This document shows, piece after piece, positions 10,141-21,895 of a stretch of 64,000 bases of DNA. This DNA comes from Euclidia mi (lineage: Eukaryota; Arthropoda; Insecta; Lepidoptera; Erebidae). The position numbers and the translations under genes are program-made. The DNA lies in NCBI GenBank assembly GCA_944739405.2, contig OX123191.2, forward strand, positions 3,328,830 to 3,392,829. Direction: 5' to 3'. The first letter of the stretch is position 1. Each line of letters begins with the position of its first letter. The notes below the pieces were generated by a model. It was not told where the DNA came from. It made no database searches and saw only the letters and a program-made list of their open reading frames with translations.

Positions 10141-11915
10141 GACTGAATAAATATGTTCCTAGTTTATAATAATATAAGTATTATTCAAAATATGTTATTT
10201 AAATTACAATACCTTTGTTTAAAATAAGAGGGTAGTTACTAATAAGGATGAAAAACTGCTAAGGCCTTATTTAAAAATGTATCTGCATTACAAAAACCTG
10301 CCAAGTCACAAATGTGTTAATTAATGAATAAATACCAGTTTTTATTAGTTTGTAATTCCAGAATTACTAACTTTTATTTTATTTTAATATTTAAGGAATA
10401 AAAAAAAACATCATCTGTGTGAAATCCGTTTCTTAAAATTGATTTGTTTTCTTTTAGGAATGTTTTTTGTCTCTCCTGTAAAGTTACCTATAAGGTCGAT
10501 AGCAGCTATACACTCTAAGCCGACGTAGTATGGAAAGCTAAGATACTATATTTATTATTCTTATTTGCCATCTTTATTTGATATACGTAGCTACACAGCG
10601 TTGTTCAAAAAAATAAGAACATTTGGGCCATAAGAAAGAAGTAAGAGATGAAATATACGGATTAATTAACTACGGAAAATTTGATCACCTTAATAATACG
10701 AACTTTATTAAAAGATATGATAGAAGAAAAGCCCTGAAGAGGTTGGACTCGGTCAGCCGAGAAGATTATATAAAGATCAAATAAACGAAAGGGTTACTTC
10801 ATTTATGGAGCTGAAGATGCAGGCCAAGGATCGTCAAAGACGGCGTATACGCCAGTGAAAAGAGCCAAGGTTTAGAGTTTTAAAGAGGAAGAATAACAAC
10901 CAAACTGAGAGCCCTAGAAACACTTCTTCAATTAAAAAATGAATAAAAGTCGAGGTAAAATTGACGAGTTTATTTTATTTCCAAACAGATTAAGACTAAA
11001 AACTACTATGCTACTGAAACTCTATCACTTCTCATTTACTATTACAACTTGAGTTTCTCAAGATAAAAACATAGGAAATCATTGCTTCACAGAGCTAAGT
11101 TAACTAGACTGCGGTTCGATTCTTTTCAATTATGCTTCACAGACGAACGTTGTGAAAACTTTTGAATTCATTCAATGATTTTATTATACGTAAATAGAAG
11201 ATGATGAATGCTCACGATATAAATGAGTAAAAATTGATTGAAATGGAGAGTCGAAGAATTTTATGATGTTTCTTTATAGAAAATATATATTACGCTCTCC
11301 GACTTTCGATGAATATTTTTGATTTACATTCGTTTCGATATTGCCGAGTTCGTTCTATATTGCCAAGCTAATAAAAATTTAAATTTCAGTTTTTAAAGAG
11401 GTTTAGTCTATCACAATCCCACTGCTGGACAAAACTTCCCCTTTAAATATTGTCTCTGTCCCAATGTAATTTGCAGAAAAGAGGATTCTATATAACTGTC
11501 AGTTTCGATCACTCATCATTTGCCATACGAAAAATAAATCCGGCCCAGTCAAATCTGAGTACTTACAACATAATTTCTCAAACTAAAAATGTTTATAGTA
11601 AAAGTAAAGATATAATGCATGTTGATATGTTTTAGTGTTTCGGCTAATGATAACGGACACGCACATAAAACACTAAATAATTTTCGAGGAAATGACGATG
11701 AATAATTACTCATGGATCTTTTTTATTAAACCGATAAAACAAATATTTTAGTGGTTTTACTGTAATTATTACATCGTAACCTTCGTTGAATTTAGAGAGG
11801 AATGTAATTTTTACGAAATGGAAGTGATAAGTATGATGTCTCATAAGGTAGACGCACATCGGACTGGTATAATTTATATTTGATTATTAAATTATTTTAA
11901 GTATAATTTATTACT
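10141..11915. other. No gene recognised
   Basis: AT-rich. Around 10640-10910 a plus-strand stretch reads like KRPVGRPRRLYKDQ in a broken frame, which could be a decayed LINE C-terminus, but I cannot support it. A short plus-strand frame at 11450-11635 is unremarkable. Confidence 0.45.
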
Positions 11916-11985
11916 TATGTATGTGTTTGTATGTATGTTGTATGTATGTATGCATGCATGTATTTATGTTTGTATGTATAAGTAT
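11916..11985. repeat. TATG microsatellite
   Basis: Imperfect TATG/TATGT repeats. The same motif forms the tail of LINE-A and S-D, so this may be a LINE scar. Confidence 0.8.
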
Positions 11986-12185
11986 TTATATATGTGTAGT
12001 ATGTTATTATAATATTATTATATTTAAAGTATTATCATCTTATTACTGGTACACTTACAACTACCTTTTCTTTCCTACCAATAATATCTCCATCCAAAGG
12101 TTGCCTGGTAGAAATCGCTGTTAGCGATAAGGCCACCCTTTGTACTCTATTTAATATAAAATTCCTATAAATATGTTCTTAAAAG

Positions 12186-13049
12186 TGTACAATAAAGTTG
12201 AGACGGAGATCTCAGGTAGGATGTCGGGGTTCGAGAGAAACACTGCTAGGCTGAACAGGTTCTTTATTATGTCTCACTACCGCTTACATACAGTATGACC
12301 GAACTAGGTAAGCACTGGCCTGAGCTGGCTGGAGTGTAGACTCCTGCTGCTCTCCGACGCTCGCAGGGTAGCTGCTCGTAGGGTCGCCGATGAGCTGGCC
12401 AAGGTGCGCTGCGCAGGCAGCTCTGTGGTCGAGGTTCAGGCTGAGCGGGGTCTCAGGCGGTGCAGCCGATGTGGGCCGAGCGGTCAGGCTCAGGCGTCCG
12501 TGGCCTGGCTGTAGGAGCTCGTAGGCAGGAACGGAGGCTTGGGTGGCAGCTGGCTAGTAGCGGCACGGCGCCAGCAGCTCGTGGCTTGTAGCCCGTAGAG
12601 AGAACGTAGCCCGTAGGAAGAACGTAGCCCGTAGGAAGAAGACAGGTGCAGTGAGCTCGTAGGGTGAACTGGAAACAGCATAGAGAATACACAACAACCG
12701 GTCAGGAACAGGCTGTCCCTAGATCGGCTGTTATGCTTAGGAGACACAGATACTACAGACAGAACATATAGGCACACAGACAACTAGAATATGCTTACCC
12801 CCAGCGGGACAGTAGATAGGAAGTAGAATGTAGAATAATCGCGAGGTGTAGCGGCAGCGTTCCGATGTCTAGGGAAAGTGACCATTCTACAACGCGCACC
12901 CATCTTATATAGGCATAAACCTATGACTCACAACTGCCTTTGGCTAGTGAACATGACCATATTTTGTAATATTGCGAACGATGTCTGGCTAAGCTGGCGT
13001 TAAGCGCCTGCGAGATATTATAACGCAATACGTGTAGTATTACGTTACA
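12186..13049 (-). mobile_element. Probable solo LTR (about 864 bp)
   Basis: Read on the minus strand the segment starts TGTAACG and ends TTTATTGTACA, the TG..CA type ends of an LTR. It contains a TATA box TATATAAG at 12911-12904 and a polyadenylation signal AATAAA at 12268-12263, in the order expected for U3-R-U5. It is much more GC-rich than its flanks. Three direct copies of an ACGTAGCCCGTAGGAAGA-like unit occur at about 12588-12645. No gag-pol sequence flanks it, so it is best read as a solo LTR. The 4-5 bp flanks (AAAG on both sides if shifted by one base) are suggestive but not clean. GC-driven open frames here are not genes. Confidence 0.6.
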
Positions 13050-13089
13050 AAGTATTAAATAAATAAATAAATTTTTAAACCGTAGTAAC

Positions 13090-13854
13090 TCCTCAAAATT
13101 GCTGTCAAAATCTGCATGGCAGCGGGGCCTACGGCTTCGAAAAGTGAGCGGTGCTTGCTGTGGGCTGGCACATGATACATGACGACAGTCTGTTCAAGTC
13201 TCCAGTAAGCTATCACTGCCTCAAATCACGATTAGCAATGTAGCTACATATCACTGAGGCCATCAATCGCACGACGGCGATGACGCGACATCTAGCGGAG
13301 TCGACAGAACTAAAATCTTGCAACGCGCTATCAAAGTTCTTACACGCGTTTATTATTTCAAATTCTAATCTACTTCCATTAGATTGCAGTATATCAGGCA
13401 CAATTATCTTTGGACACACCTTATTTCTCCACAGAAATATATACTTCAATACTGGGAAAATATTTGCAGCTAAAAAACTCATTTTATAAAAGCTACTACC
13501 AGTAAATGAATATTGGAGCTGGCTAAAGTTCCAGGTATTCAGTCGTCATTTTTTCAAACTTCAGACTGGCGAGTGTCTCAACCGTTCGCGTTAAACTGAT
13601 ATCGAAACCGACATGTACTGAGTCCCAAAAAGTCCACCGAAATACGTTGAATATATCATCTATCGAATATACGAGAAGGAAATAGTATATGGCTGAGTGT
13701 TTGTAAAAGATGTTGAAAAATAAATGCCTTTTGATTATATCACTGCCTTTTCGTAGGTAAGTTCAAGAATTATTTTTACAAGTCGCTTAACAGTCCACTC
13801 CCAATCCCAAGTCCAAATCACAAGTCCCAGGTCACAAGCGGTCACAAACAACAC
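13090..13854. other. Unassigned stretch with overlapping short open frames
   Basis: An 89-codon minus-strand frame (13213-13482) overlaps a 69-codon plus-strand frame. Neither shows a domain, a signal peptide or a recognisable family. The block GCGACATCTAGCGGA resembles motifs seen in insect repeats. I do not call a gene. Confidence 0.4.
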
Positions 13855-14000
13855 GGTTATGACGCTTATGAATATCAAATAACATTTTAATTAATGTTTC
13901 CGCATTTACATTTACTGCAATCTTCACAAAGCAAGAGGACAGAACCGTGAGAAATAAGATGCCATAAAACTCATGGTCACTATTTTTAATTGTGAAAGCA
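13855..14000 (-). mobile_element. CR1/Zenon-like LINE 3' UTR fragment
   Basis: Shares GACGCTTATGAA, ACATTTACATTTACTGC, TTCACAAAGCAA-like and GCCATAAAACTC blocks, in the same order, with the 3' UTR of the 32-kb LINE on the minus strand. The tail proper has been lost or has mutated. Confidence 0.65.
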
Positions 14001-14053
14001 AATATTCTTGGACAATAATTTTATTCTTGTTTTAGCTGAAATTATTACACCTT

Positions 14054-14176
14054 CGTACAAAATAATTTAGACAGTTTCAATCGCGTAAAATCTTTTTTCG
14101 GTTATTATCGCCTTGCATCGTATTTATACCTTAAATAAGTTAATTTTACGCGATTAAGACCCGCTAATTTTGTATG
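14054..14176. repeat. Imperfect inverted repeat (foldback/MITE)
   Basis: Arm 14054-14091 (GTACAAAATAAT ... AATCGCGTAAAAT) pairs with 14143-14176 (ATTTTACGCGATTA ... ATTTTGTATG). The core AATCGCGTAAAAT matches exactly. Confidence 0.65.
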
Positions 14177-15012
14177 ATGTATACAAATCGCGAAAGTTTA
14201 AAATCTTTTATTATTACACCTTCTTAATGATCTCTCGTGAATATTTGGCTTAAATCTAACCTAAATCGGTTTTTCTAGTACTAAGTGTAATCGTATTTCT
14301 TTCGCAACGTCCTAGTTACACCAAATTCATTATCAAACCAGATTGCGATAAAGCACAGCAATGTATTTAATGGGTTGACAAATCGTTATTATTAAAGAAA
14401 AATAATTTTCTCGAAATATATTTGAATTATGAAGTAATGAAGATTATTCATAACTTTGTAGTACAACGGTCAATTCATAAATTACGAAGAAAATGTTTAA
14501 CAGCGATTTGTGGATATTGTTTTTCATTAACGCTGTTATTATAGCCTTGTAAATGGACCTAATGTTTGTGAGAAGGGCAGTTTTATACAATTTGAATTGT
14601 CCTATTTTTCAGAAGATTTTTGTTGATTTTAGGAATTTTGAAATGATCGAGGTACTTGTTTTTATTATAAATAATTTACAAAATAGAACCAATTTCAAGA
14701 TGGTAAACATCATAACTGTCTAGTAAACCTAAGTGTTTATCTACACAAGATTAACATCAGTTTTAGTGGTCCTTAATATTATTTCTAAATTGTTGATCTT
14801 TATCTAAGACAAAGCAGAGCCTGTACTGTGATACAATCACATAACTGCAAGCATACACATAAAAAACACTTACACACAAATACATTTTAGTGACAAATTA
14901 CATCCAGATACGGATAATATGATTTTTCATTATACAGAGCGGCTGAAACAATAATATCAGTTTTGATTGTGATTGAACCAAATTACTACACTGTGTTGAT
15001 TCAACTAATTGC
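14177..15012. other. No feature seen
   Basis: AT-rich sequence without open frames or recognised repeats. Confidence 0.45.
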
Positions 15013-15172
15013 TTAGTAGCTTAAGCGATCGTTTGCTTAATACTGCGGAGATTGTGGGTTCGATCCCATACAAGACAGTACTTTGGCTAAGTCACAAATG
15101 GATGGCCAAAGTTAATGTTTGTAAAATCCGCTGCGGCACAGGATTTTGCAGGATACTCTATAAAAATAAACA
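15013..15172 (+). mobile_element. Bm1-type SINE, diverged
   Basis: Retains the B box GGGTTCGATCCCA near 15056-15068, the TATGTTTGTAAA-like block (AATGTTTGTAAAATC) and CACAGGATTTTGC, with a short A-rich tail. More diverged than the copy at 2 kb. Confidence 0.65.
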
Positions 15173-15394
15173 AACAAACTTATTCTAAAGCTTGACTCAG
15201 AACATAAATACTTTTAAGAGCAACTGAAACATTAGATTTAATGTTTAGATCATTTAATGAATCGAGTCATCAAACTCTTTACGAAGATGCGGCTAAGGAT
15301 CAATTTGATCATTGTTTTAGCACAACACAAAATTTCTTTTGAAGCGTTTACATAAGTATGGCTACTTTTGTTATTATTTGGTGCCATTTTTTAA

Positions 15395-15682
15395 ATTTTT
15401 TATTTATAGACTCACGCCTGTATTCCCGAAGGGGTAGGCAGAGGTGTAATATTACACCTACATTTCGCCATGAATGTTTAGGTCCCACGTAATAGGGGGT
15501 GAGCCTATTGCTGTACTGGGCACATTACCAGACTTCGTGCTGTTACTGAGAATTTCCTAACGGAAAACTCCAATAACACTTTGCCCGACCCGGGAATCGA
15601 ACCTGAGACCTCCCAATCCCACGCGCACATTTATGCCACGAGACCAACGAGGCAGTCCCGCGAGACCAACGAGGCAGTCTTG
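15395..15682 (-). mobile_element. SINE family A, full-length copy with target duplication
   Basis: On the minus strand: head GCCTCGTTGGTCTCGCGG..., B box GGTTCGATTCCCGGG (15592-15606), body with AGTGTTATTGGAGTTTTCC, CAATAGGCTCACC and CCTATTACGTGGGAC, then the 3' end CTACCCCTTCGGG and GGCGTGAGTC. Target duplications TTTGGTGCCATTTTTT (15377-15392) and TTTGGTGCCATGTTTT (15683-15698) flank it. The first 20 bases of the head are present twice in tandem (15640-15680). Confidence 0.9.
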
Positions 15683-16084
15683 TTTGGTGCCATGTTTTAA
15701 CAAAATCGCCTATTTCACTACATAAATATTAACTGGTAATAATATTGCAGTCAATGGTCAGTCCTATGTCAGTCCTATACAAAGCGGTGACGGCAAAAAA
15801 TTTTGACGCAGATGGATTGGATACCATCTAGCACAGTGTTGAATTATGTCAGAACTGCAATTGAAAATGCGTATGCCCATACATTTCTTTTCAATGCTTT
15901 TATGGTCGAATATTTACACCAGTATTTAGCAAATATTGCACAATATTAAGGCACTTGTTATTATATTCAACAACAAGAAACAGATACGCATACAGATCGA
16001 GTTTGATTCCACCCCCTCCAACTGCTGCCGGCAATCTACAGCTTCTAATAAAATAATAATAGTGTCCTTTACAATAATTTGTAT

Positions 16085-16255
16085 TTTTTTAAAGATTATT
16101 ACCCCACTAGGTAATATCCAATTCACGGGGTATTTAACAAACATATAACCGGCTGACACAAAGTACGCCCAGATTCGAAACAACAATGTGTGAATCGCTC
16201 ATAATGTTGTCTCGTTTGGGAATCGAACCCACAGCACTCGCCAGTGGTTAAGTAC
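16085..16255 (-). mobile_element. Bm1-type SINE, minus strand
   Basis: Contains the reverse complement of the Bm1 blocks: B box GGTTCGATTCCCA (16217-16231), GATTCACACATTG and GAATCTGGGCGTAC. The A-rich end is degraded. Confidence 0.65.
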
Positions 16256-17029
16256 GCGAACCATACAGACCAAATATCAAAATATAAAAGACAAATTCTA
16301 GGAAATATATCAATTACTGCACGCCTTGAAACAAACACTTTGAGTTTGGCAAGGACATTGCCATGGTTATTCTAACATTGTAAAGACGCTAAAAAAAAAA
16401 CGTTCGGCAATGTTTTACATATTGTGTGCTCTATTTCAACTGCAGCTTAAACTTTATATTACACTCGCCGAAATAAACATGTCACATCAAATGTACATCA
16501 TTTTGTCTAAGTAGTAAAGTCAAGAGAGTGAATAAATACAGCATTAACTTAGTATATACATTTTGTAGTAACCCACTAAACACATGACAAAATTTGGTTT
16601 TAAGAGTCGAGTGTGACTTGTATGCCTTAAATAAAGTGTAGCATTTGAAGGATTTGTTCAGTCGGTTCTAACATGACTGGGCATTGTAATATATCTGGAT
16701 TAGGCAGGGTAGGAACTAATAGGTTATAGGTTCATATTCTTGTATTTTTATATTGCTGTGAGTGGCAGGCGAACGGGTATTGAAAGATGTGTTTTATATT
16801 AGGTACCTAATCTATAATATATAAATATAAAAGTTTCCTAGATGTTAGCTTTTTGCTTGAAGGAACACCTCACTATGTTCTTTTACTGATATATTTATTA
16901 TTACCTAATTGCCGATATACTGCATTTCTTTACTACAAAACGCATCACATAAAGTTTCTAGTACGAGTTCGTTGGAAAATGTTCTGTTTGAAACATATTG
17001 AGCGTTTACTTTTTTGGCTTACATTTTAA
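16256..17029. other. No feature seen
   Basis: AT-rich filler with no open frame of note. Confidence 0.4.
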
Positions 17030-17250
17030 CTTCATCATTATCAGCGAAAAATCGTCCACGACTGGACATAGACTTCCCACAGCTGAACACTCCAACTGCT
17101 TCCTTCCGCTTCCTGCAATCCTAACAAGATCGTTAGTCCACCTAGAGGGAGGCCTACCTCTGCTTCGACGTCCGGTGCGTGGCTGCCACTCCAGATCCTT
17201 TCAACGGCCGTCCGTTCTTTTGGCTATGTGCCCTGCCCACAACTGATTGT
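17030..17250 (-). pseudogene. LINE-B ORF2 C-terminus and 3' end
   Basis: The minus strand reads WAGHIAKRTDGR, DLEWQPRTGRRSRGRPP and RWTNDLVRIAGS, the C-terminal signature of a LINE endonuclease-RT polyprotein common in Lepidoptera. A frameshift and a 3' end with a GAT-rich tail at the low-coordinate side follow. Related ends occur at 28.3, 54.3 and 63.3 kb. Strongly 5'-truncated. Confidence 0.7.
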
Positions 17251-17344
17251 CTTACATCAAACATTTCTTAGTGCATTTAATGTCCAGATTTTCTATGTTC
17301 TGATGTCTCTGACTTTTTCTCTTCTTTTTTGTCCACCTTATTCT

Positions 17345-17483
17345 AATGTTTTACTTATCCTCAAAACGATGTGAGGATTAGTAATATTTTACAAATCCTC
17401 AGAACGATCTAAGGATTAGTAATTACCACGAAAAAAGCAGACAGTCGTATCTACGAAGATACGACTGTCTGTTTTTCTTGGTA
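17345..17483. repeat. Cluster of three hairpins
   Basis: Two tandem units, each with a TCCTCA..AACGAT..(G/A)AGGATTAGTAAT hairpin (17354-17384 and 17396-17424), precede a long stem. The segment 17424-17452 pairs with 17457-17483 around a 4-base loop ACGA. The stem core AGACAGTCGTATCT is perfect. Confidence 0.85.
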
Positions 17484-17489
17484 TCTCTA

Positions 17490-17687
17490 TCAACTATGGA
17501 GTGCAAGAAACTAAAATTTAGCATAAGATGCTCCTTCGGGAGTGCATTAAGAAGGGATTGCCCGAATTTCCCATGGCATTTTACGAAGTCCTGCTAGATT
17601 TTTTAGGACTTCGTCATTCCAGCGATATCTAGGACAGAAAAAGTTTGATGAAAAGAAACTGGCTGGCGTAGCCGCGGGATCCTCTAG
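17490..17687 (+). mobile_element. Helitron-like family H-A, plus orientation
   Basis: Contains ACTAAAATTTAGCAT, GGAGTGCATTAAGAAGGG and a 3' end GGCGTAGCCGCGGGATCCTC closing with CTAG before T (17684-17687), as expected for a Helitron 3' terminus. A small internal palindrome, ACGAAGTCCT ... AGGACTTCGT, lies at 17582-17614. No helicase is encoded. Confidence 0.65.
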
Positions 17688-17884
17688 TTACGCATAAAAA
17701 GATAACATTTAATCAACATCATTATATAATTACCGTTGGGCGCAGCTCATTTAGAAACTAATACGCTTGTTCGCGCGGCGCGACGTTATCGGACCACCCG
17801 CGAAGCAAGGCCACTTGCCGTACTACTTTAAACCTAAACATATGACTCGTCACTCGGGTGTTGATATTTGAAGTGATGTTTTTA

Positions 17885-19424
17885 TAAAAGCTTGGGAACA
17901 GTTACTCACTTTCCCTTATAGGATTCTACACATTCAAAGCAACCGGACAACATCAAAATCTTTGACATCCCAAATTAAAGACCTTTGTAACCATTCTACT
18001 AACAATGTTGACCCTACATTTACTATCCATAGATTAAAGAAAACAATTTACTAATGTGTTGAGTCCAAATTAAGGGAGGGTGACATTCAAGGGGCGTCTA
18101 GGTTATTGTTTAGTCGCGATGTGGTGGCGCCTTACTCTGCAGACATCCTAGCAGGTCTGAAGAGTAAGCACCCAGCGCCAACTAATGACCTCACCTTTCC
18201 CGAAATGCCTGACGAAGATTTTGACTGTCTGATTGTTTCAGCCAAGGACGTATTTGAAGCCGTCTGTTCCTTTTGTAGTGGATCCGCTGGCGGTCTCGAC
18301 AGCTTAACACCTCAGCATCTGAAAGACCTCACAAGTGCAAGTGCTGGAGAGGCTGGTGATGCACTTTTAAAAGCACTGACGGCTTTAATTAACCTTATGC
18401 TCTCCGGCAATGTGGCCACAGATGTCACCGACTTATTATACCTACAGACGTATGGCAGCCAAACTATGCTGTAAACATTATAGTGCCATCTTGGCAGATA
18501 AATTTCAGCCAATCCAGCTTGGCTTTGGTTCGAAGGGAGGCTGTGGGGCTGCCATACATGCGCTGTCCACGTACCTTGGCTGCGGTAAAGGTGAGGTCAT
18601 TTTAAAGATTGATTGGAAGAATGCCTTCAACTCAGTGAACAGGGACTTCTTGCTGACACAAGCAAAATTAGAAACTCCCAAATTTTTTAAACTCCTTTGG
18701 CAATGCTATCGGCATCCATCAAAATTAATTTATATAGACAATGTTTTGGAATCTGCTGTTGGTTGTCAACAAGATGACCCTCTCGGGCCAGTCATTTTCA
18801 GTTTAGCCATTCACCCAATAATAAAACAAATAAATTCAAAATTTAACGTGTGGTATTTGGACGACGGGACCCTGGGAGGTGACGTTTCCACAGTTTTATA
18901 AGATTTCGAGCTAATAAAAAAGGAATTTAAAGCAATTGGTTTGGAACTAAATTCAGACAAATGTGAAATTTTTATTAATGACAATTTGGATAACCTTTCC
19001 ATTTTATCAAAATTTAATTCTTTGGCGCCAAATATTAAAATCATCAATAATTGCTCCTTCCGCCTCCTTGGTTCCCCTATTTTCGACGACACTTTTGGAA
19101 CTTTTATAAATGAAAAAGTACAAAATTTCTGTGAAACCTAAACCTATAGGCTATACAAAATTAATATTCATTCGGCATTCACAATTATTAGGCACTGTCT
19201 TTTCATCCCAAAATTTACATATTACTTGCGATCCTCTCCTTTTTGGAAACATTCATCCCTTTTGGAGAACATAGTTAATGTTATTCGGCACACCTTGAGC
19301 AAAATTCTAAATCTTGATATGAACGACCGAGTGTGGCTTCAAGCAACTTTGCCAGTTCACTTGGGCAGCCTCGGCGTTCGCAAAATTACCGATGTAAGTC
19401 TACCAGCGTTTTTGGCCTCGGTTT
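17885..19424 (+). pseudogene. LINE-C, plus-strand fragment of the RT-containing ORF
   Basis: Reads from AWEQLLTFPYR near 17888 into FSRDVVAPYSADILAGL (18106-18474). A deletion and frameshift near 18440 leads into RRMAAKLCCKHYSAIL. The RT core is then in one frame to 19440 with stops at 18899-18901 and 19139-19141. Motifs: LGFGSKGGCGAAIHAL, ILKIDWKNAFNSVNRD, GCQQDDPLGP (a G to D change from the usual GDP) and WYLDDGTLGG as the catalytic box. It ends at FLASV, directly against the inverted second copy. Clade unresolved. Not functional. Confidence 0.8.
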
Positions 19425-20738
19425 CAATACCAAACCACTAGGTTCGAGATGAGCTGGTACACCGGCGGTGGAAATAGCACGACGGCTTATGTCATTAATA
19501 TGGGCGTGTCTGGAAATACGCCCTGCACTCCTACTGCACGGTAGGCCATGGTGGCCAAGACTGTCGACGGCTTCGCCGCAGTGACAGTGATGTGGAGAAA
19601 CGCAAACAGCTCCCGCGCAGGCAAGAAGCGATGCGGAAAGTTGTATCGTCCAACATAGTTCCTATATTGGACGATGGAAGTGCTTGAAGCCATAACCCCG
19701 ATTCCCACTCTCCCACAGCCAACAAACGGGCGCGCTCTGCAACACTAGATTCAATAGTTAATAGATTATCTCTAATCTTGCTGGAGAGCAGCCCGTCCCA
19801 TTGTCTCTGAGAGAAAAGATTTCGGGGCAAGTCAGAGCTCGGGCAAGCCATTTCCAAGCGTTTATGGCATCAGTCTTACACGGCACCTCGAAATCAACCA
19901 GTGTGGGTTCAAGAATTTTCCTGGTCAATCCTCAGTGCCATGGACCGAGGCCAAAAACCCTGGAAAACTAACATCAGTAATTTTGCGAACGCCGAGGCCG
20001 CCCAAACGGACTGGTAAAGTTGCTTGAAGCCACATTCGGTCGTTCATGTTAAGATTTAGAATTTTGCTCAAAGTGTTTCGGATCACATTTACTATGGTTT
20101 CCAAAAGAGATGAATGTTTCCAAAAGGGAGATGACCGCAGCAAATGTGTGAATTTTGGAGTGAAGAGGCAATGCCGAATAATTGTGTAAGCCGAATGTAA
20201 ATTGATTTTGCATAGCCGTTCTGAAGATTCACAGAAATTTTGAATTTTCTCATTTACAAAAGTTTCAAAAGTTTCTTCAAAAATGGGGGACCCGAGAAGG
20301 CGAAATGTAGATTTATTGATTACTTTTATATTTGGCATCAAAGAATTAAATTTTGAAAGTACCGAAAAGTGTTCTAATGTATCATTTATGAAAATTTCTC
20401 ATTTATTGGAATTTAGTTCTAAACCGATATTGCCAAACAGATTTTTTTTTAATTCTAAATCTTGTAGAACCATGGCTACATCGCCTCCAAGAGTCCCATC
20501 GTCCAAGTACCAGATGTTTAATTTCGAATTTATTTGTTTTATAATGGGATGAATGGCTAGACTAAAAATGACTGGCCCGAGAGGGTCACCTTGCTGACAC
20601 CCAACTGCAGATTCTAATAAATTGTCCTTATAAATTAATATGGATGGATGCCTATAGCATTGTCAAAGATATTTGAAAATTTTGGGTGTTTCTAATTTGG
20701 CTTGTGACAGCATAGTGTCCCTATTCACTGAGTTGAAT
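19425..20738 (-). pseudogene. LINE-C, minus-strand fragment (RT to zinc-knuckle region)
   Basis: Starts at FNSVNRD near 20738 and keeps GCQQGDPLGP and WYLDDGTLGG. It continues through 20341-19925 (FRLLGSPIFEETFE, WLQATLPVRLGGLGVRKITD), then in other frames through LLTIESSVAERARLLAVGE, GTMLDDTTFRIASCLR and a cysteine/histidine-rich stretch, AVCVSPHHCHCGEAVD, that looks like a zinc knuckle, to GVPAHLEPSGL near 19440. It therefore reaches further 3' than the plus copy. Several frameshifts make it non-functional. The 800-bp overlap with the plus copy makes an inverted repeat. Confidence 0.8.
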
Positions 20739-21895
20739 GTAGAAATTTTTTTTATTTAATTCTTATATAATTTATTTTTTAATAAAACGAAGTTTGACAC
20801 CAAACCAATTATTTCAGAACTCTGTACTATAAAATACAATTTTTAAGTTCGATTTGTTCAAAAACTATAAGTTGTGAAGCCTCGCAATAATAAACAATTA
20901 AAACTTTTCGCTAAGAAATAATAAGTCGAACGATTTAATTAACTGACACCACAAAGGAAATTATGCTCTTCACCAATTTAAATAGGTGACACACTGATAG
21001 TTTGGAAACAATACATGGTCGGTGATTTGCGTGGATGAAATCTACAAACAGTTTATTATATATACTGCACACTGCAATCATACGAATGTCATCATGGCCT
21101 GATATTACGACGGTAATATCATACACTGACTGTGATTTTGGTCTACAGGTTAACTACTAAACTATCATAACAATTATTATGTTAAAATATTTGCCATAGT
21201 TCTGGTACAACATAGTTATACCGACTATGAGGTTGGGAAAACAAATCTGATGTCTGAATACCATCAAAGCATGCCAATATAAAATCATATAATTATATTA
21301 AATAACTTGTCCTACCTGACAGAACATCGCAGAGCCCAAACTATTTAAGCTAAACATGAAATCTGCGCAGCGGGTTCCTTTTTATGCCGTTCGTACCCAC
21401 TAAGGATTCATTTCATTTCACTGCCTTCTCTAAGGAAATGAAAGTTTAGGGCAGGCGCAACCATAATCAATCATCACATCATATCGGCAATCGATAGTCT
21501 CTTAAATGTTCAAATGCTCATTTAAACCGGATCTCTTTAATGTTAGAACATGGGTGGCAAAATTATAACTAGCTTTGATTAAACGATGTTTTCTTAAACA
21601 TTGGCGGAATGCATAAACACACTCCTGACCATTTATTTTAATATATCGATTAATTCTGCTACGCTTACATTTAGACCAAACATTAACTTTAAAACGGCCT
21701 GAAATTCCTATAACGCATCGTCAGACCATAATCTATTTATACTCAATCATCTAAAACGGTGGATACATGTAACCATCATAGACAAAATTGAAATAGACAC
21801 AGTGCATCGATTCAATTACTTAGAACACTGCACCAAGTCGGTCGCAATTACTAATCGAACATTGATATACAGAGAGCTTTAGGATTTTATGGTGT
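20739..21895. other. No feature seen
   Basis: AT-rich sequence with one short minus-strand open frame (20935-21126) that has no recognisable family. Confidence 0.45.

Noticed and set aside
10640..10920. Possible LINE C-terminus (RPRRLYKDQ-like)
   Set aside because: The frame is broken, the similarity is short, and no tail was found.
12453..12783. Two overlapping minus-strand frames of 79-97 codons
   Set aside because: They sit in the probable solo LTR and include its internal direct repeats. No gag or other domain is seen.
13213..13489. Overlapping 89- and 69-codon frames as small genes
   Set aside because: They overlap antisense to each other and neither has a domain or other support.
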